From Fibrobacter sp. UWB5 (GTDB taxonomy: Bacteria > Fibrobacterota > Fibrobacteria > Fibrobacterales > Fibrobacteraceae): a stretch of DNA of 64,000 nt. The notes beneath the pieces were generated by a model. It was not told the origin of the DNA and ran no database searches. It was given only the letters and a program-made list of their open reading frames with translations. The position numbers and the translations under genes were made by a program. Location of the stretch: positions 806,001 to 870,000 of the forward strand of contig NZ_MWQH01000001.1 of assembly GCF_002210295.1 (NCBI RefSeq), written 5' to 3'. Shown in pieces: positions 34,802 through 43,704 of this stretch (its first letter is position 1; the number at the start of each line of letters is the position of its first letter).

Positions 34802-35607
34802 TAGGCGTGTTCGATTCGGGCTTTGGTGGACTTACCATTCTCAGAAACCTGCAGAAGGCGCTCCCGCAGTACGACTACCTTTACCTGGGCGATAACGCCC
34901 GCGCTCCTTATGGCTCGCGTACGTTCGAAACGATTTTCCGCTATACATTGCAGGCTGTTCGCGAACTGTTCAGCCGTGGCTGCCCCTTGGTGATTCTCGC
35001 TTGCAATACGGCATCGGCCAAGGCGCTCCGGAGTATTCAGCAAGATGTGCTGCCATATGAGTTCCCGGACAAACGCGTGCTCGGCATTGTGCGACCCACC
35101 GCCGAAGAAATCGGCAAGTTCAGCAAGTCGGGCCATATCGGAATTTTCGGGACGGCGGGTACGGTTTCGTCGGGCAGTTACCTGATTGAAATCAACCATT
35201 TTTACCCCGAGCTTAAGGTGACGCAGCATGCCTGCCCCATGTGGGTGCCTCTGGTCGAATACGGCGAAAGGGAATCCGAAGGGGCCCGATTCTTTGTCAA
35301 GAAGGACGTGGACGCCTTGCTCGCCCAAGACCCGGATATCGATACGGTCTTGCTCGCCTGTACCCATTACCCGCTCCTGGAGGGGGCAATCCGTGCCGCA
35401 CTCCCCGAAAACGTGAAGCTGGTGTTTCAGGGTGACATTGTTTCCGAGAAGACGGTGGACTACCTGAAGCGTCATCCGGAGATGGATGCCCGCCTTACAA
35501 AAAATGGAAAAACCCGGTTCTTGACGACCGATACCGCGAAATTCTTCGAAAAAGGGGCGTCGCTCTTTGGAATGACCAGTTTTTCGGCAGAGTCAGTTAC
35601 CTTTTAG
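34798..35607 (+). CDS. murI: Glutamate racemase
   Basis: A 269-residue enzyme that makes D-glutamate for peptidoglycan. The N-terminus IGVFDSGFGGLTIL, the first catalytic Cys in ILACNTASAKAL and the second in VLLACTHYPLLEGAI are all present. It starts at a GTG whose last two bases form part of the previous stop codon (4-base overlap GTGA), so it is coupled to the helicase-acyltransferase gene. Confidence 0.96.
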   Translation: MIGVFDSGFGGLTILRNLQKALPQYDYLYLGDNARAPYGSRTFETIFRYTLQAVRELFSRGCPLVILACNTASAKALRSIQQDVLPYEFPDKRVLGIVRPTAEEIGKFSKSGHIGIFGTAGTVSSGSYLIEINHFYPELKVTQHACPMWVPLVEYGERESEGARFFVKKDVDALLAQDPDIDTVLLACTHYPLLEGAIRAALPENVKLVFQGDIVSEKTVDYLKRHPEMDARLTKNGKTRFLTTDTAKFFEKGASLFGMTSFSAESVTF

Positions 35608-35643
35608 CTTATAAATTTGTATCTTGCGTATTGAAAAGGGCAA

Positions 35644-35716
35644 CGGACTACCATAAGTAGTCCGATTGTAAGATTTATATAAAAAGGGGACCCCGGACCA
35701 AAAATTCGGGGTTCCC
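35644..35716 (+). other. Two hairpins in the leader before the gene at 35747
   Basis: CGGACTAC/GTAGTCCG with a 5-base loop (35644-35664) and a ten-pair stem GGGGACCCCG/CGGGGTTCCC (35686-35716). Neither has a good T-run, so they are weak terminators for murI or part of a structured leader of the next gene. Confidence 0.5.
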
Positions 35717-35746
35717 AAAGTTTAACCTAACTAGAGTGGATGACAA

Positions 35747-36385
35747 ATGCCTAAAACACAGATCAATCTCGAAGGTTGGCAGGATTACCGCGGCAACGCT
35801 GCCGGTAGCTTGCTCTACGTCGAAACCAGCCACCAGTCCGAAATGCCGGTCCGTGACCAGCTGAACGAAAACGGTAAGGGTTTCCTTTATGAACCCAACT
35901 ACGAAACCAGCACCTATGGTCTGATGAGCTGCTATAACGTGAAGGCGATTAATGCAATCCTCAAGGCAAAGAGCCGCTACATTCTGTTCGGCACCCGTTA
36001 CGAAGGCCTGAGCGATTCCGAACTCCGCAACAAGTACCTGATTATGGGTTACATGCGCATCGACAAGATCAAGGACGTGCGTACCCGCCACATCCAGCGC
36101 TACATGGCTAACCCGGAACTTGAAGAACCGGAATGCATGCAGATGGAACACAACTGGGCTGTTTATGGCCCGATGCGCTTTGTGTCCATGAACGACGCCT
36201 TTGTGGTGACCGACGAAATCCTCAAGGAATGGGGCTACAAGGGCCACGCTAGCCGTCAGCTCAAGGCCGTGTTCAAGAAGGAACATCTGGAACAGATTCT
36301 TGCTTACCTTGATTCCAAGGACGACATGATCGACGAATACATCGCGACGGTCGACGAATACAAGGAAGCTCTCGAAGAAGGCTAA
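35747..36385 (+). CDS. Unrecognised soluble protein, 212 residues
   Basis: I do not recognise this protein. It has no signal peptide or membrane helix. The middle contains AKSRYILFGTRYEGLSDSE, NKYLIMGYMRIDKIKDVRTRH and WAVYGPMRFVSMNDAFVV: a beta-rich core with many Tyr, Arg and Met residues, loosely like small nucleic-acid- or modified-base-binding folds, but this is only an impression. The C-terminus is helical and acidic (DDMIDEYIATVDEYKEALEEG). Codon use matches that of highly expressed neighbours such as pgk (few rare codons), so it may be abundant. Monocistronic, with a long leader and a strong terminator. Confidence 0.75.
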   Translation: MPKTQINLEGWQDYRGNAAGSLLYVETSHQSEMPVRDQLNENGKGFLYEPNYETSTYGLMSCYNVKAINAILKAKSRYILFGTRYEGLSDSELRNKYLIMGYMRIDKIKDVRTRHIQRYMANPELEEPECMQMEHNWAVYGPMRFVSMNDAFVVTDEILKEWGYKGHASRQLKAVFKKEHLEQILAYLDSKDDMIDEYIATVDEYKEALEEG

Positions 36386-36410
36386 TTGAGTTGCTGAAGC
36401 AACAAAAAAA

Positions 36411-36433
36411 AGCGGGCTAAAGCCCGCTTTTTT
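36411..36433 (+). terminator. Terminator of the gene at 35747
   Basis: AGCGGGCT/AGCCCGCT with a 2-base centre followed by nine T; an A-run on the other side lets it serve the convergent GH30 gene too. Confidence 0.95.
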
Positions 36434-36500
36434 TTTATGTGTGATGTGAGATGTGAAATGGATAATTAAACATTTCTCATTTCACATTCCACATTGTTCA

Positions 36501-38612
36501 TTATTTCTTGATGGCCTTTACGGTCGAGGACTTGGTCTTTACGAGGTACATGCCCTGACGGAGGTCGAGGCGCAGCGTGCCGTCGGCGTTCAGAGCCTGG
36601 CCCTTGAGGCCGCTCCACACGAGATTGCCGTTCAGGTCGAAGACTTTCGCCGGGGCGAAGCGGTCATTGACGGCGAACTTCGGAGCCTTCGTGATACCGG
36701 CCGAGGTGCAGCCCGTAGCCATAATCTTTGCAATGTAGATTCCGGTTGCGTCGCTGTTGAAGTGCAGGGCGGTAGAGCCGTTGTCGCCTTCCTTTTCGAG
36801 ATCAACGGTGGTTTCGCTCCACTTGCCTGCGGCGGCGGTGCGGCCGTACTGGTAGTCGACCCAGCTGCCACCGTTTGCGGCACCCACGTTCACGTAGGCG
36901 TTGGAATTGTCCTGGCTGCGCATGGTGATCACCAGTTCAGAGCAGTTAGCCAGTGCGGCGGCACCTTCTTCGCTGATGTTCACGAGCTGGCTCTTGTAAC
37001 CGCAATCGGCCTGTTCGCAACCGGCGAGCGGAACGTTTACATAACCGGTAATGCCATCGAGTTCGCCGGCTTCGTAGGTGACGGCGCCGAGGTTGTCGCT
37101 CATGGCCTGCCAGGTGGAAACGTCGGTGGTCTTGGAGTAGTCGAGAATGACGACATCTGCAGACGGGGTGATGACCGGTTCAGAGTAGTTCGGGTCGGTC
37201 GTTTCGTCTTGGCAGACGGCGACGGTCGGGGCGGCAGCGGTCTTGGTGAGAACAAGCGTCGTCACCGAGCGTGCGGGGAGCATGTAGCAGCTAGCGAGCG
37301 TGATGTTCTTGCTCTTGAAGCCGTTTTCCTTGGACTGTACTGCGGTTGCGACATTCATGTTGCTGATTGCCGGAGCGTCAAGCTGAATGGCGGTCTTGCC
37401 AGTGTTGATGATGATCACGGAAACGGAGTCGCCGGAGGGGCTTGCGAAAGCGACTGTCTTGAGGTCGTTTTCGGCGGTGGTGGCAGAGATGGCCTTCCAG
37501 CCCGGATTCACGAACTTGGAGTAATGACGCATGGCGTGGTATTCAGGGCCAATGACGATTTCGTCTTTTTTGCAGCTGCCCCAGCCTTCGGTGCAAACGC
37601 CGATAAGCTGGCCGCGGCCTTCGCCCCAGAAGAGCTGCCAGGCGATGTAGCCACCGAGCTGACCGTCGGTAAAGCCGACCTGCATAATGTGGGCGAGACC
37701 CACCATGTCTTCTTCGCGAGTCTTGTCGAGCATGTTGCAGAACTCGGTCATGATAATCGGCTTGCCTTTGCCGCCGTAAGTGGTACCGATAGCCTTCATG
37801 GCCTTGCGGTAGTTTTCGGGAGCGAGGTAGTTGTTGCCGGAGTTGTCGTTGCCGTCACCGGCGTGATACAGGTGGTAGGCGTAGCCGTCCAGCTTGTTGT
37901 CGTCGAGTTCCTTGGCGTACTTTTCGAAGTTGCTGTAGCCAATACCGAGCGGCTCGGGGCCCAAAATTTTGGTAGTGCCCTTCACGGCGTCATAGACTGC
38001 ATTCAAAGCTTCTTTGTAGCCGGCCGCTGTGTCTGTTTCGGTGGGGTCGAACAGGGTTTCTTCGTAGTCGGCATTCATGTCCGGTTCGTTCTGAAGGCTG
38101 ATGTAGTCCGGTGTGATACCCGCAGCCTTGTAGGTTTCGAGGCTTTTTTTCCACCAGGCGGCAAAGTCACTGTAGGCGTAAGCACCATAGGCGTCGCCAC
38201 TGACTTTTTTCAGGGAGTTGTCGGCCGAACTTGAACCATCCTTACCGTTCACGCTGCCGCTCGGCTTGAGGTTGCCCGGTGCAGACCAGCTGGACATTTC
38301 GATCTTCACGTGGTTGCCGAGGCGCTGCTTGGCTGCCTGCACGATGGCGATGTCGTCTTGGCTTACCTTGGCGGTATCGGCCTGGAGCCAGTTGCCCACG
38401 CGCAAAAGAGAAAGGTTCAAGCCAGTGAAGGCGGTGTCAAAAAGGGCTTCCTTGTTTTTGTCGGCAAGTGCCGTAATCCAGCTCTGGTAATAAACGGAAG
38501 CGCCGCCGAAACCGACAATTTCTTGCTTGGTTGCGGTCGGGTCGACGGTGATACTTGCTGCAGAAGCGATTGTGGCTGCCGCGAGGGCTGCAGTAGAAAG
38601 TTTTTTCATCAT
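36501..38612 (-). CDS. GH30 glycosidase (xylanase-like), multimodular, secreted
   Basis: A 703-residue secreted enzyme with a signal peptide (LSTAALAAATIASAA). The GH30 barrel covers about residues 21-470: QEIVGFGGASVYY at the start, acid/base Glu176 in YISLQNEPDM and nucleophile Glu290 in IIMTEFCNM. The layout is closest to subfamily 8 glucuronoxylanases, but I cannot confirm the Arg that binds the glucuronate branch. A beta-sandwich of about 140 residues with paired Cys (residues about 505-650) is probably a CBM. The last about 55 residues (KVFDLNGNLVWSG to MYLVKTKSSTVKAIKK) form a C-terminal module shared with the GH26 and GH9 enzymes. Monocistronic. Confidence 0.88.
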   Translation of the reverse strand: MMKKLSTAALAAATIASAASITVDPTATKQEIVGFGGASVYYQSWITALADKNKEALFDTAFTGLNLSLLRVGNWLQADTAKVSQDDIAIVQAAKQRLGNHVKIEMSSWSAPGNLKPSGSVNGKDGSSSADNSLKKVSGDAYGAYAYSDFAAWWKKSLETYKAAGITPDYISLQNEPDMNADYEETLFDPTETDTAAGYKEALNAVYDAVKGTTKILGPEPLGIGYSNFEKYAKELDDNKLDGYAYHLYHAGDGNDNSGNNYLAPENYRKAMKAIGTTYGGKGKPIIMTEFCNMLDKTREEDMVGLAHIMQVGFTDGQLGGYIAWQLFWGEGRGQLIGVCTEGWGSCKKDEIVIGPEYHAMRHYSKFVNPGWKAISATTAENDLKTVAFASPSGDSVSVIIINTGKTAIQLDAPAISNMNVATAVQSKENGFKSKNITLASCYMLPARSVTTLVLTKTAAAPTVAVCQDETTDPNYSEPVITPSADVVILDYSKTTDVSTWQAMSDNLGAVTYEAGELDGITGYVNVPLAGCEQADCGYKSQLVNISEEGAAALANCSELVITMRSQDNSNAYVNVGAANGGSWVDYQYGRTAAAGKWSETTVDLEKEGDNGSTALHFNSDATGIYIAKIMATGCTSAGITKAPKFAVNDRFAPAKVFDLNGNLVWSGLKGQALNADGTLRLDLRQGMYLVKTKSSTVKAIKK

Positions 38613-38765
38613 AACACAACTCCAAATTTTGGTTGAAGATAGCTTTATTTTTCGGTTCTGTTTACCCTAGAATTGTAAAAAAGAAAAAGGAATATAGGGT
38701 GCGGATGTGAACATTCTGATTTAAGGGGTGTATTGTTCCGCAATCTAGGTTTTGGGGTATGTTGG

Positions 38766-39392
38766 TTACTGCTTGCAGCCGATAACGCTGCAAATGGGAC
38801 ATTGCTCGGGCTTGTGGCCGAGGGCCTTGCAGTAAGTGCGCCCGAACAGAATGATTTGAAGGTGACGCTTTTCCCATTCATTTTCGGGGAAGATTTTCTT
38901 GAGGTCTTTTTCGGTTTGCTCTACAGAGGAACCGTCGGAAAGTCCCCAGCGCTTGGCAAGACGATGAATGTGCGTGTCCACCGGGAAGGCGGGAACATTG
39001 AACGCGTGAATCATCATAACGCTGGCTGTCTTGTGGCCTACGCCGGGGAGCGCTTCAAGTTCTTCGAAGGTCTGCGGAACCACACTGTTGTATTTTTCAA
39101 CAAGAACCTTGGACAGATTGAAAATGTTCTTGCCCTTGGTGGTTGAAAGACCGCAGGGCTTGATGATTTCGGTGATTTTCTCGACGCCGAGTTTCACCAT
39201 AGCCTTGGGCGTTTTGGCTTTCTTGTAAAGTTCCTTGGTCACCTGGTTTACGCGGAGGTCGGTGCATTGTGCGCTCAAAACGACCGCGACCAGGAGTGTG
39301 TAAGGATCGGAGTAATCAAGTGGAATCGGCGGGTTCGGAAGCAACTCGTCGAGCGTTTCGCTGATGAACTTGATTTTTTCTTTTTTATTCAC
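38766..39392 (-). CDS. nth: Endonuclease III
   Basis: A 208-residue base-excision repair glycosylase/AP lyase. The helix-hairpin-helix and catalytic Lys are in LEALPGVGHKTASVMM; the catalytic Asp is in FPVDTHIHRLAKRWG. Four C-terminal Cys (YCKALGHKPEQCPICSVIGC) should bind the 4Fe-4S cluster, though the spacing C-x9-C-x2-C-x4-C differs from the C-x6-C-x2-C-x5-C of E. coli. The start overlaps the end of cysE by 8 bases, so it belongs to the hpt-...-cysE-nth operon. Confidence 0.95.
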   Translation of the reverse strand: MNKKEKIKFISETLDELLPNPPIPLDYSDPYTLLVAVVLSAQCTDLRVNQVTKELYKKAKTPKAMVKLGVEKITEIIKPCGLSTTKGKNIFNLSKVLVEKYNSVVPQTFEELEALPGVGHKTASVMMIHAFNVPAFPVDTHIHRLAKRWGLSDGSSVEQTEKDLKKIFPENEWEKRHLQIILFGRTYCKALGHKPEQCPICSVIGCKQ

Positions 39393-40173
39393 AGTCGCGT
39401 GTGAAGTCTTGCTGCATGTTAAAGCTGGGCATTTCGTCGTGCGGCTTACCGACTTGTACGGCGGGGACGCCTGCGTAAGTCGTGTGTGCCGGAACGTCGC
39501 TCACCACCACAGCGCCTGCGCCGATTTTTGCGCCGTCGCCAATGTGAATGTTGCCGAGCAACTGGGCGTGGGCACCGAGCATCACTCCGTTTCCGATTTT
39601 CGGATGACGGTCGCCGACTTCGTTACCGGTACCGCCGAGGGTCACGCCGTGCAAGAAACTGACGTTGTTGCCGACTACGGCGGTTTCACCGATGACAATG
39701 TTGGTGGCGTGGTCAATCAAGAGACCGTGACCGATTTTGGCGGCCGGATGAATGTCCATGCCGAACTTGCGGCTGATGATGCTTTGGAGCATCTTGGCCG
39801 GGAACGAACGACCTTCAAGCCACAAGGCGTGAGCGGCGCGGTAAGCCTGCAGGCCCTGGAAACCTTTGAAGAACAGAAGCGGTTCCAAAAAACTCGTACA
39901 AGCCGGGTCACGAAGGACTGTAGCGTACAAGTCCTTGCCTGCGCAAGTGACCAGTTCAGGATACTTGAGATAAAGAATTCCGAAGACCTTTTCAAGTTCG
40001 GTGCGGTCAATAACCTCACCTGCAAGCTGACACGAAAGAGTGACCGAAAGCATCGCGGCAAAATTCTTGCTGTTAAGAATTTGTTCCGTAATCATCAGCA
40101 CCGAAAGCGGTTCGTCGTGAACCAATTTTTCGGCTTCGCAGCGGATTTTCTGTTCTATCTCTTCGACGTTCAT
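39385..40173 (-). CDS. cysE: Serine O-acetyltransferase
   Basis: A 262-residue enzyme that acetylates L-serine for cysteine synthesis. The helical N-domain (AEKLVHDEPLSVLMITEQIL) is followed by the left-handed beta-helix with hexapeptide repeats: GMDIHPAAKIGHGLLIDHATNIVIGETAVVG and GDGAKIGAGAVVVSDVP. The His of IDHATN and the Asp/His of DIHPAAKIG match catalytic residues of the family. The C-terminal tail that mediates feedback control and CysK binding is present. It overlaps nth downstream and the 168-residue gene upstream by 4 bases. Confidence 0.94.
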   Translation of the reverse strand: MNVEEIEQKIRCEAEKLVHDEPLSVLMITEQILNSKNFAAMLSVTLSCQLAGEVIDRTELEKVFGILYLKYPELVTCAGKDLYATVLRDPACTSFLEPLLFFKGFQGLQAYRAAHALWLEGRSFPAKMLQSIISRKFGMDIHPAAKIGHGLLIDHATNIVIGETAVVGNNVSFLHGVTLGGTGNEVGDRHPKIGNGVMLGAHAQLLGNIHIGDGAKIGAGAVVVSDVPAHTTYAGVPAVQVGKPHDEMPSFNMQQDFTRDCE

Positions 40174-40676
40174 TTCTTGGCCTTGTCCTTCGTATCTTCT
40201 TCTTCGTCATCCAGAGTGGGAATCACCTTGTTTTCGCGGCAAAGGTTTTCTTCGCGGATCTTGAAGGTAAAGTCTACGAGGTTGTTTTCAAACATTTTCT
40301 GGTAAGGTTTTTTCTTCTGCACACTTTCGAGCGCGCAGGTACAGTAGTTGATTCGCTGAATGAGGGACTTTTCGCTGCCGGGCGTACCCTTGCCAAAGAC
40401 GCATTCGTGCATAATGGCATATTCCATAGCGCGGTCATAGCGGTATTTGCACTTGTTCGGCATGTCGGGTTGGGCTGCCACGCGTTCGATAATGCCTTCG
40501 TTCGGAATGCTCGTGAAAACACTACAGGTAAAGATGCCCGCAATAAAGAACAGCAGGCACACGCCCAGGTTGATCAAGAATCGTTTGCCGCGACCAATCT
40601 TGTTGTAGCTGCGTTCTACAGCTTCAAAAGCTTGGGTGGCATGGAGTCGGACGTCATCTAAATCGTTATTTGCCAT
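40170..40676 (-). CDS. Single-pass membrane protein, unknown
   Basis: A 168-residue protein not recognised. A cytoplasmic N-terminus (residues 1-35) is followed by one membrane helix (FLINLGVCLLFFIAGIFTCSVF) and a largely polar periplasmic domain with six Cys in spaced positions (NKCKYRYDRAMEYAIMHECVFG, RINYCTCALE, ENLCREN), which could form disulfides or bind metal. The tail is very acidic then basic (DDEEEDTKDKAKK). It starts directly after the hpt stop, with no gap, and overlaps cysE by 4 bases, so it is in the hpt-cysE-nth operon. Confidence 0.72.
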   Translation of the reverse strand: MANNDLDDVRLHATQAFEAVERSYNKIGRGKRFLINLGVCLLFFIAGIFTCSVFTSIPNEGIIERVAAQPDMPNKCKYRYDRAMEYAIMHECVFGKGTPGSEKSLIQRINYCTCALESVQKKKPYQKMFENNLVDFTFKIREENLCRENKVIPTLDDEEEDTKDKAKK

Positions 40677-41222
40677 TTAGTTGGTCTCCTGTAGTGTCCA
40701 AATGTCCGGTAGGAATCGGTAATCGTTAGCATAGTCGAGCCCGTAACCTACCACGAATTCGTTTGCAATTTCAAAACCTACAAAATCAGCCGTAAGATCG
40801 ACTTCGCGGCGCTCTTGCTTGTTCAGCAAAACGCAAGTGCGGATCTCTTGGGCGCCCGCTTCCTGGAGCATTTTGCAAAGTCCGAGCATGGTGGTTCCCG
40901 TGTCGGCGATGTCGTCGACCATCAGGATTTTCATGCCCTTGAGGTCAATCTTTTCAAGCCCGCGGACCTGGAGCTTGCCGCTGGATTCTGTGGAATTGCC
41001 GTAGCTAGAAGCCTTAATGAAGGCTATCGTTTTTTGATAGACCTTGGCGCCTTCGGCCTTGGCGAGTTCGCGGGTCAAGTCGGCGGTAAACATGTAGGCT
41101 CCGGTGAGTGCCGAAATCAGGATGTCGTAATCGTAGGCCGCAGCGATTTCGCGGGCAAGTGTGGTTACTCGTTCGCGAATCTCGTTTGCGCTAATCAGCG
41201 GTTTTTCGGACATCCTGTACAT
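40677..41222 (-). CDS. hpt: Hypoxanthine phosphoribosyltransferase
   Basis: A 181-residue purine salvage enzyme that makes IMP or GMP from the base and PRPP. The PRPP-binding motif is ILMVDDIADTGTTML; the flexible loop region is KASSYGNSTESSGKL; the C-terminal base-binding part is VGFEIANEFVVGYGLDYANDYRFL. The start could also be the ATG three codons in. It follows the GH57/DUF3536 gene by 5 bases and is the likely head of hpt-(40170)-cysE-nth. Confidence 0.94.
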   Translation of the reverse strand: MYRMSEKPLISANEIRERVTTLAREIAAAYDYDILISALTGAYMFTADLTRELAKAEGAKVYQKTIAFIKASSYGNSTESSGKLQVRGLEKIDLKGMKILMVDDIADTGTTMLGLCKMLQEAGAQEIRTCVLLNKQERREVDLTADFVGFEIANEFVVGYGLDYANDYRFLPDIWTLQETN

Positions 41223-41227
41223 GCTTC

Positions 41228-43642
41228 TTATACCTCAAAGTTCAGCCAGCTGAACATGGGCTTGAGTGCCGCAATCTTGCTGGTCGGATACTTCACATAT
41301 TCCTGATAAGCGGGGAACACCTTGTTTTCGAGGCTCGTCTTGTCGATGCCGAGACCAAGCCAGTCGGCTACGGTAATGAGGCCTGTAATGTGCTTGACTG
41401 CAGCGGGGTCGAAACTTTCGAATACGGAATCGATTAACTTTACGAGCTTGGCGTGGAACATGCGTCCCGTACCGCCGAACGAGAAGTGGGTGTGCAATGC
41501 CTTCGCTTCTTCGATTAGGTCCTTGATTTCGTCGAAGACCTTCTGGTCATCGTTTTCCATGTAGGCGAGTGCCAGATGGTGAATCTTGGAGTTGATTTCG
41601 AGCGAAAGGATTTTGCGCATGGTGTCCGGTAGGGTGTGGTCGGGGTCGGCCAGGCTGTCGATCGAAAGCCCGTGCGAAAGGGCGAAGCTCGAGAACGATT
41701 CCGTGATTTCGTTCAAGTACTTCTTGGTCGAAATCTGGTTGATGCGCTTGATCGAGTCGCTCATGAGGTTGCGCATGCGCACCACGTAGGCGGTGGGGTA
41801 GGCGGCCTGCAATTCCTGCGTGCTCATGTTCGGGTTTTCCACGAACTTGAGACCGTTCTGTTCGTTTTCGCCATCGGCAACCACCAGGTTGATTCGGCCG
41901 AGCATGTCGGTAATGGCGAGCACCGTCGAAATGCGACGTTCGTTGATGTACTTGTCGTAATACTCGGTACGTACAAGCGTCTGGCGCCTGCGAGAAGCAA
42001 TCTTCGTGGCGACAATCTTCTTGTTCTTTTCCGAATCGTCTTCCAAGTTCAGGTGGAACATGGCGGCCTGTTCGGCTATTTCCTTCACAACCACCGGGAC
42101 CTTTTCTTCGGCGTAGTTCGTAAACACTTCGGCGCCGTTCCACTTGTGTTCGTTACTCGTGGCGCGGGCAAGAATGCTGATGACTTCGTTCTTGATATGG
42201 TGACCATACGGCAGGAACGGTTCCATGAGTTCCATGGCACGCAGGGCGTAGCGCATGTTCTGCACCGGTTCCAGGCCTTCGATGTCGTTGAAGAACCAGC
42301 CGCAGCTCGTAAAGCTGAACAGGCAGAACTTCTGGATTTCAAGCAGGCGGATAGCCTTCGCGCACATGTCCGGATCGTTCGGATCCTTGACGGTCTTGGC
42401 GAGGAACGCCTTGATGCGGGATTCGTCTTCGGGAGCGACCAGGACTTCCACAAAGTTGTTGCGGGCATCCCACGGGTTCACATCCGAAATCTTTTCGAAT
42501 TCGCGGTAGAAAATGTCGTCGGCGAGTTTTTTCAGGTGGTTGAATGCGTCGCGCAACGGGCCGCGCCATTTCTGGTTCCAACCCGGGCCACCGCCTGTCG
42601 AGCATCCGCAATCGCGGTACCAGCGACCAACGCCGTGAGCGCAGCTCCAGGCGCAACCTTCGCTGTAGAAATTCTTGAGCAACACTTCGTGCTGTGGCGG
42701 GAATTCTTCGAGGAACCAACCGTAGTTTACCGGCACCATGTTGTGGTCGGGAGCGTAGTGGTTGTAGAGCCAGGCGGCGCACATGTCGCCAAACGGTTCG
42801 TGGTGACCGTAACTTTCGCCATCGGTGCCGATACTTACTAGCTGCGGGTCGTTGCGCTTTTCGTCCCAGGCATCCCTGATGCGGCTGCCGAAGGTGCCTG
42901 CGTCGCGCAGCAAGTGCTCAAAGCCCACGGCCGAAGAAAGCCACGGGTTGTAGAAGAATACATCCAGGTAGCCGTCGCAAACGAGTACGCCGTCCTTGTT
43001 GCGTGGGTAAATGCGGTACGGGCGAGTCGTGTCGATGTCGGTGTTGCTGCAGCCGGTCCATTCGGTATCGCCCAGCTTGCGGAACTTGTCGGCCTGCGTG
43101 GGCGAAAGAATCGTGTACTTGATGCCGGCCTTGATGAGTTCCACCACCGTTTCGAAGTTGATGGCGGTTTCGGCGAGCCACATGGCTTCGGGCATGCGGC
43201 CAAAGTGGAACTTGAAATCTTCGATGCCCCAGCGGATCTGCGTCTTTTTGTCTTCGGCGCTTGCGAGCGGCATAATGATGTGGTTGTACACCTGTGCAAT
43301 CGCGTTGCCGTGACCATTCAGGCGTTCCATGCTGCGCTTGTCGGCTTCTTGAATGCGCTTGTAAGTCGCGGGCGCATTCGTGCGGATCCAACCCATGAGA
43401 GTCGGACCCATGTTAAAGCTCATAAAATCGTAGTTGTTGACAATATCGACAATGCGTCCGTTCGGGCTCAAAATACGGCTAGCGGAATTCGGACTATAAC
43501 ATTCACTCGCAATACGGTCATTCCAGTCGTGAAAGGGGCGTGCGCTCGGCTGATTCTCGATAACGCCCGTCCAAGGATTTTCACGAGGCGGCTGGTAAAA
43601 GTGACCGTGGATCGTAAAATAAAGGGGGTGCTTCTTTTCCAT
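41228..43642 (-). CDS. GH57-family protein with DUF3536 region
   Basis: An 804-residue intracellular protein (no signal peptide). The N-terminal half is a GH57 barrel: HGHFYQPPRENPW at the start, PEAMWLAETAINFETV in the middle and LVSIGTDGESYGHHEPFGD with likely catalytic Asp/Glu. The C-terminal half (from about residue 380) matches DUF3536, often fused to GH57 and rich in helices. GH57 enzymes act on alpha-glucans (amylase, branching or debranching type), so a role in glycogen turnover beside GlgE is plausible. Five bases separate it from hpt. Confidence 0.87.
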   Translation of the reverse strand: MEKKHPLYFTIHGHFYQPPRENPWTGVIENQPSARPFHDWNDRIASECYSPNSASRILSPNGRIVDIVNNYDFMSFNMGPTLMGWIRTNAPATYKRIQEADKRSMERLNGHGNAIAQVYNHIIMPLASAEDKKTQIRWGIEDFKFHFGRMPEAMWLAETAINFETVVELIKAGIKYTILSPTQADKFRKLGDTEWTGCSNTDIDTTRPYRIYPRNKDGVLVCDGYLDVFFYNPWLSSAVGFEHLLRDAGTFGSRIRDAWDEKRNDPQLVSIGTDGESYGHHEPFGDMCAAWLYNHYAPDHNMVPVNYGWFLEEFPPQHEVLLKNFYSEGCAWSCAHGVGRWYRDCGCSTGGGPGWNQKWRGPLRDAFNHLKKLADDIFYREFEKISDVNPWDARNNFVEVLVAPEDESRIKAFLAKTVKDPNDPDMCAKAIRLLEIQKFCLFSFTSCGWFFNDIEGLEPVQNMRYALRAMELMEPFLPYGHHIKNEVISILARATSNEHKWNGAEVFTNYAEEKVPVVVKEIAEQAAMFHLNLEDDSEKNKKIVATKIASRRRQTLVRTEYYDKYINERRISTVLAITDMLGRINLVVADGENEQNGLKFVENPNMSTQELQAAYPTAYVVRMRNLMSDSIKRINQISTKKYLNEITESFSSFALSHGLSIDSLADPDHTLPDTMRKILSLEINSKIHHLALAYMENDDQKVFDEIKDLIEEAKALHTHFSFGGTGRMFHAKLVKLIDSVFESFDPAAVKHITGLITVADWLGLGIDKTSLENKVFPAYQEYVKYPTSKIAALKPMFSWLNFEV

Positions 43643-43653
43643 GTTAACAAATA

Positions 43654-43678
43654 TAAAAAAAGGCTCGCATGGCGAGTC
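43654..43678 (-). terminator. Terminator of the first GH26 gene
   Basis: Minus strand: GACTCGC/GCGAGCC stem with ATG-length loop and eight T, 27 bases after the stop. Confidence 0.88.
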
Positions 43679-43704
43679 TTTTGATTATTAAATGAGGCTT
43701 GGTT

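Noticed and set aside
36453-38234. 593-codon antisense frame opposite GH30
   Set aside because: Shadow of the GH30 gene; no plausible domains.
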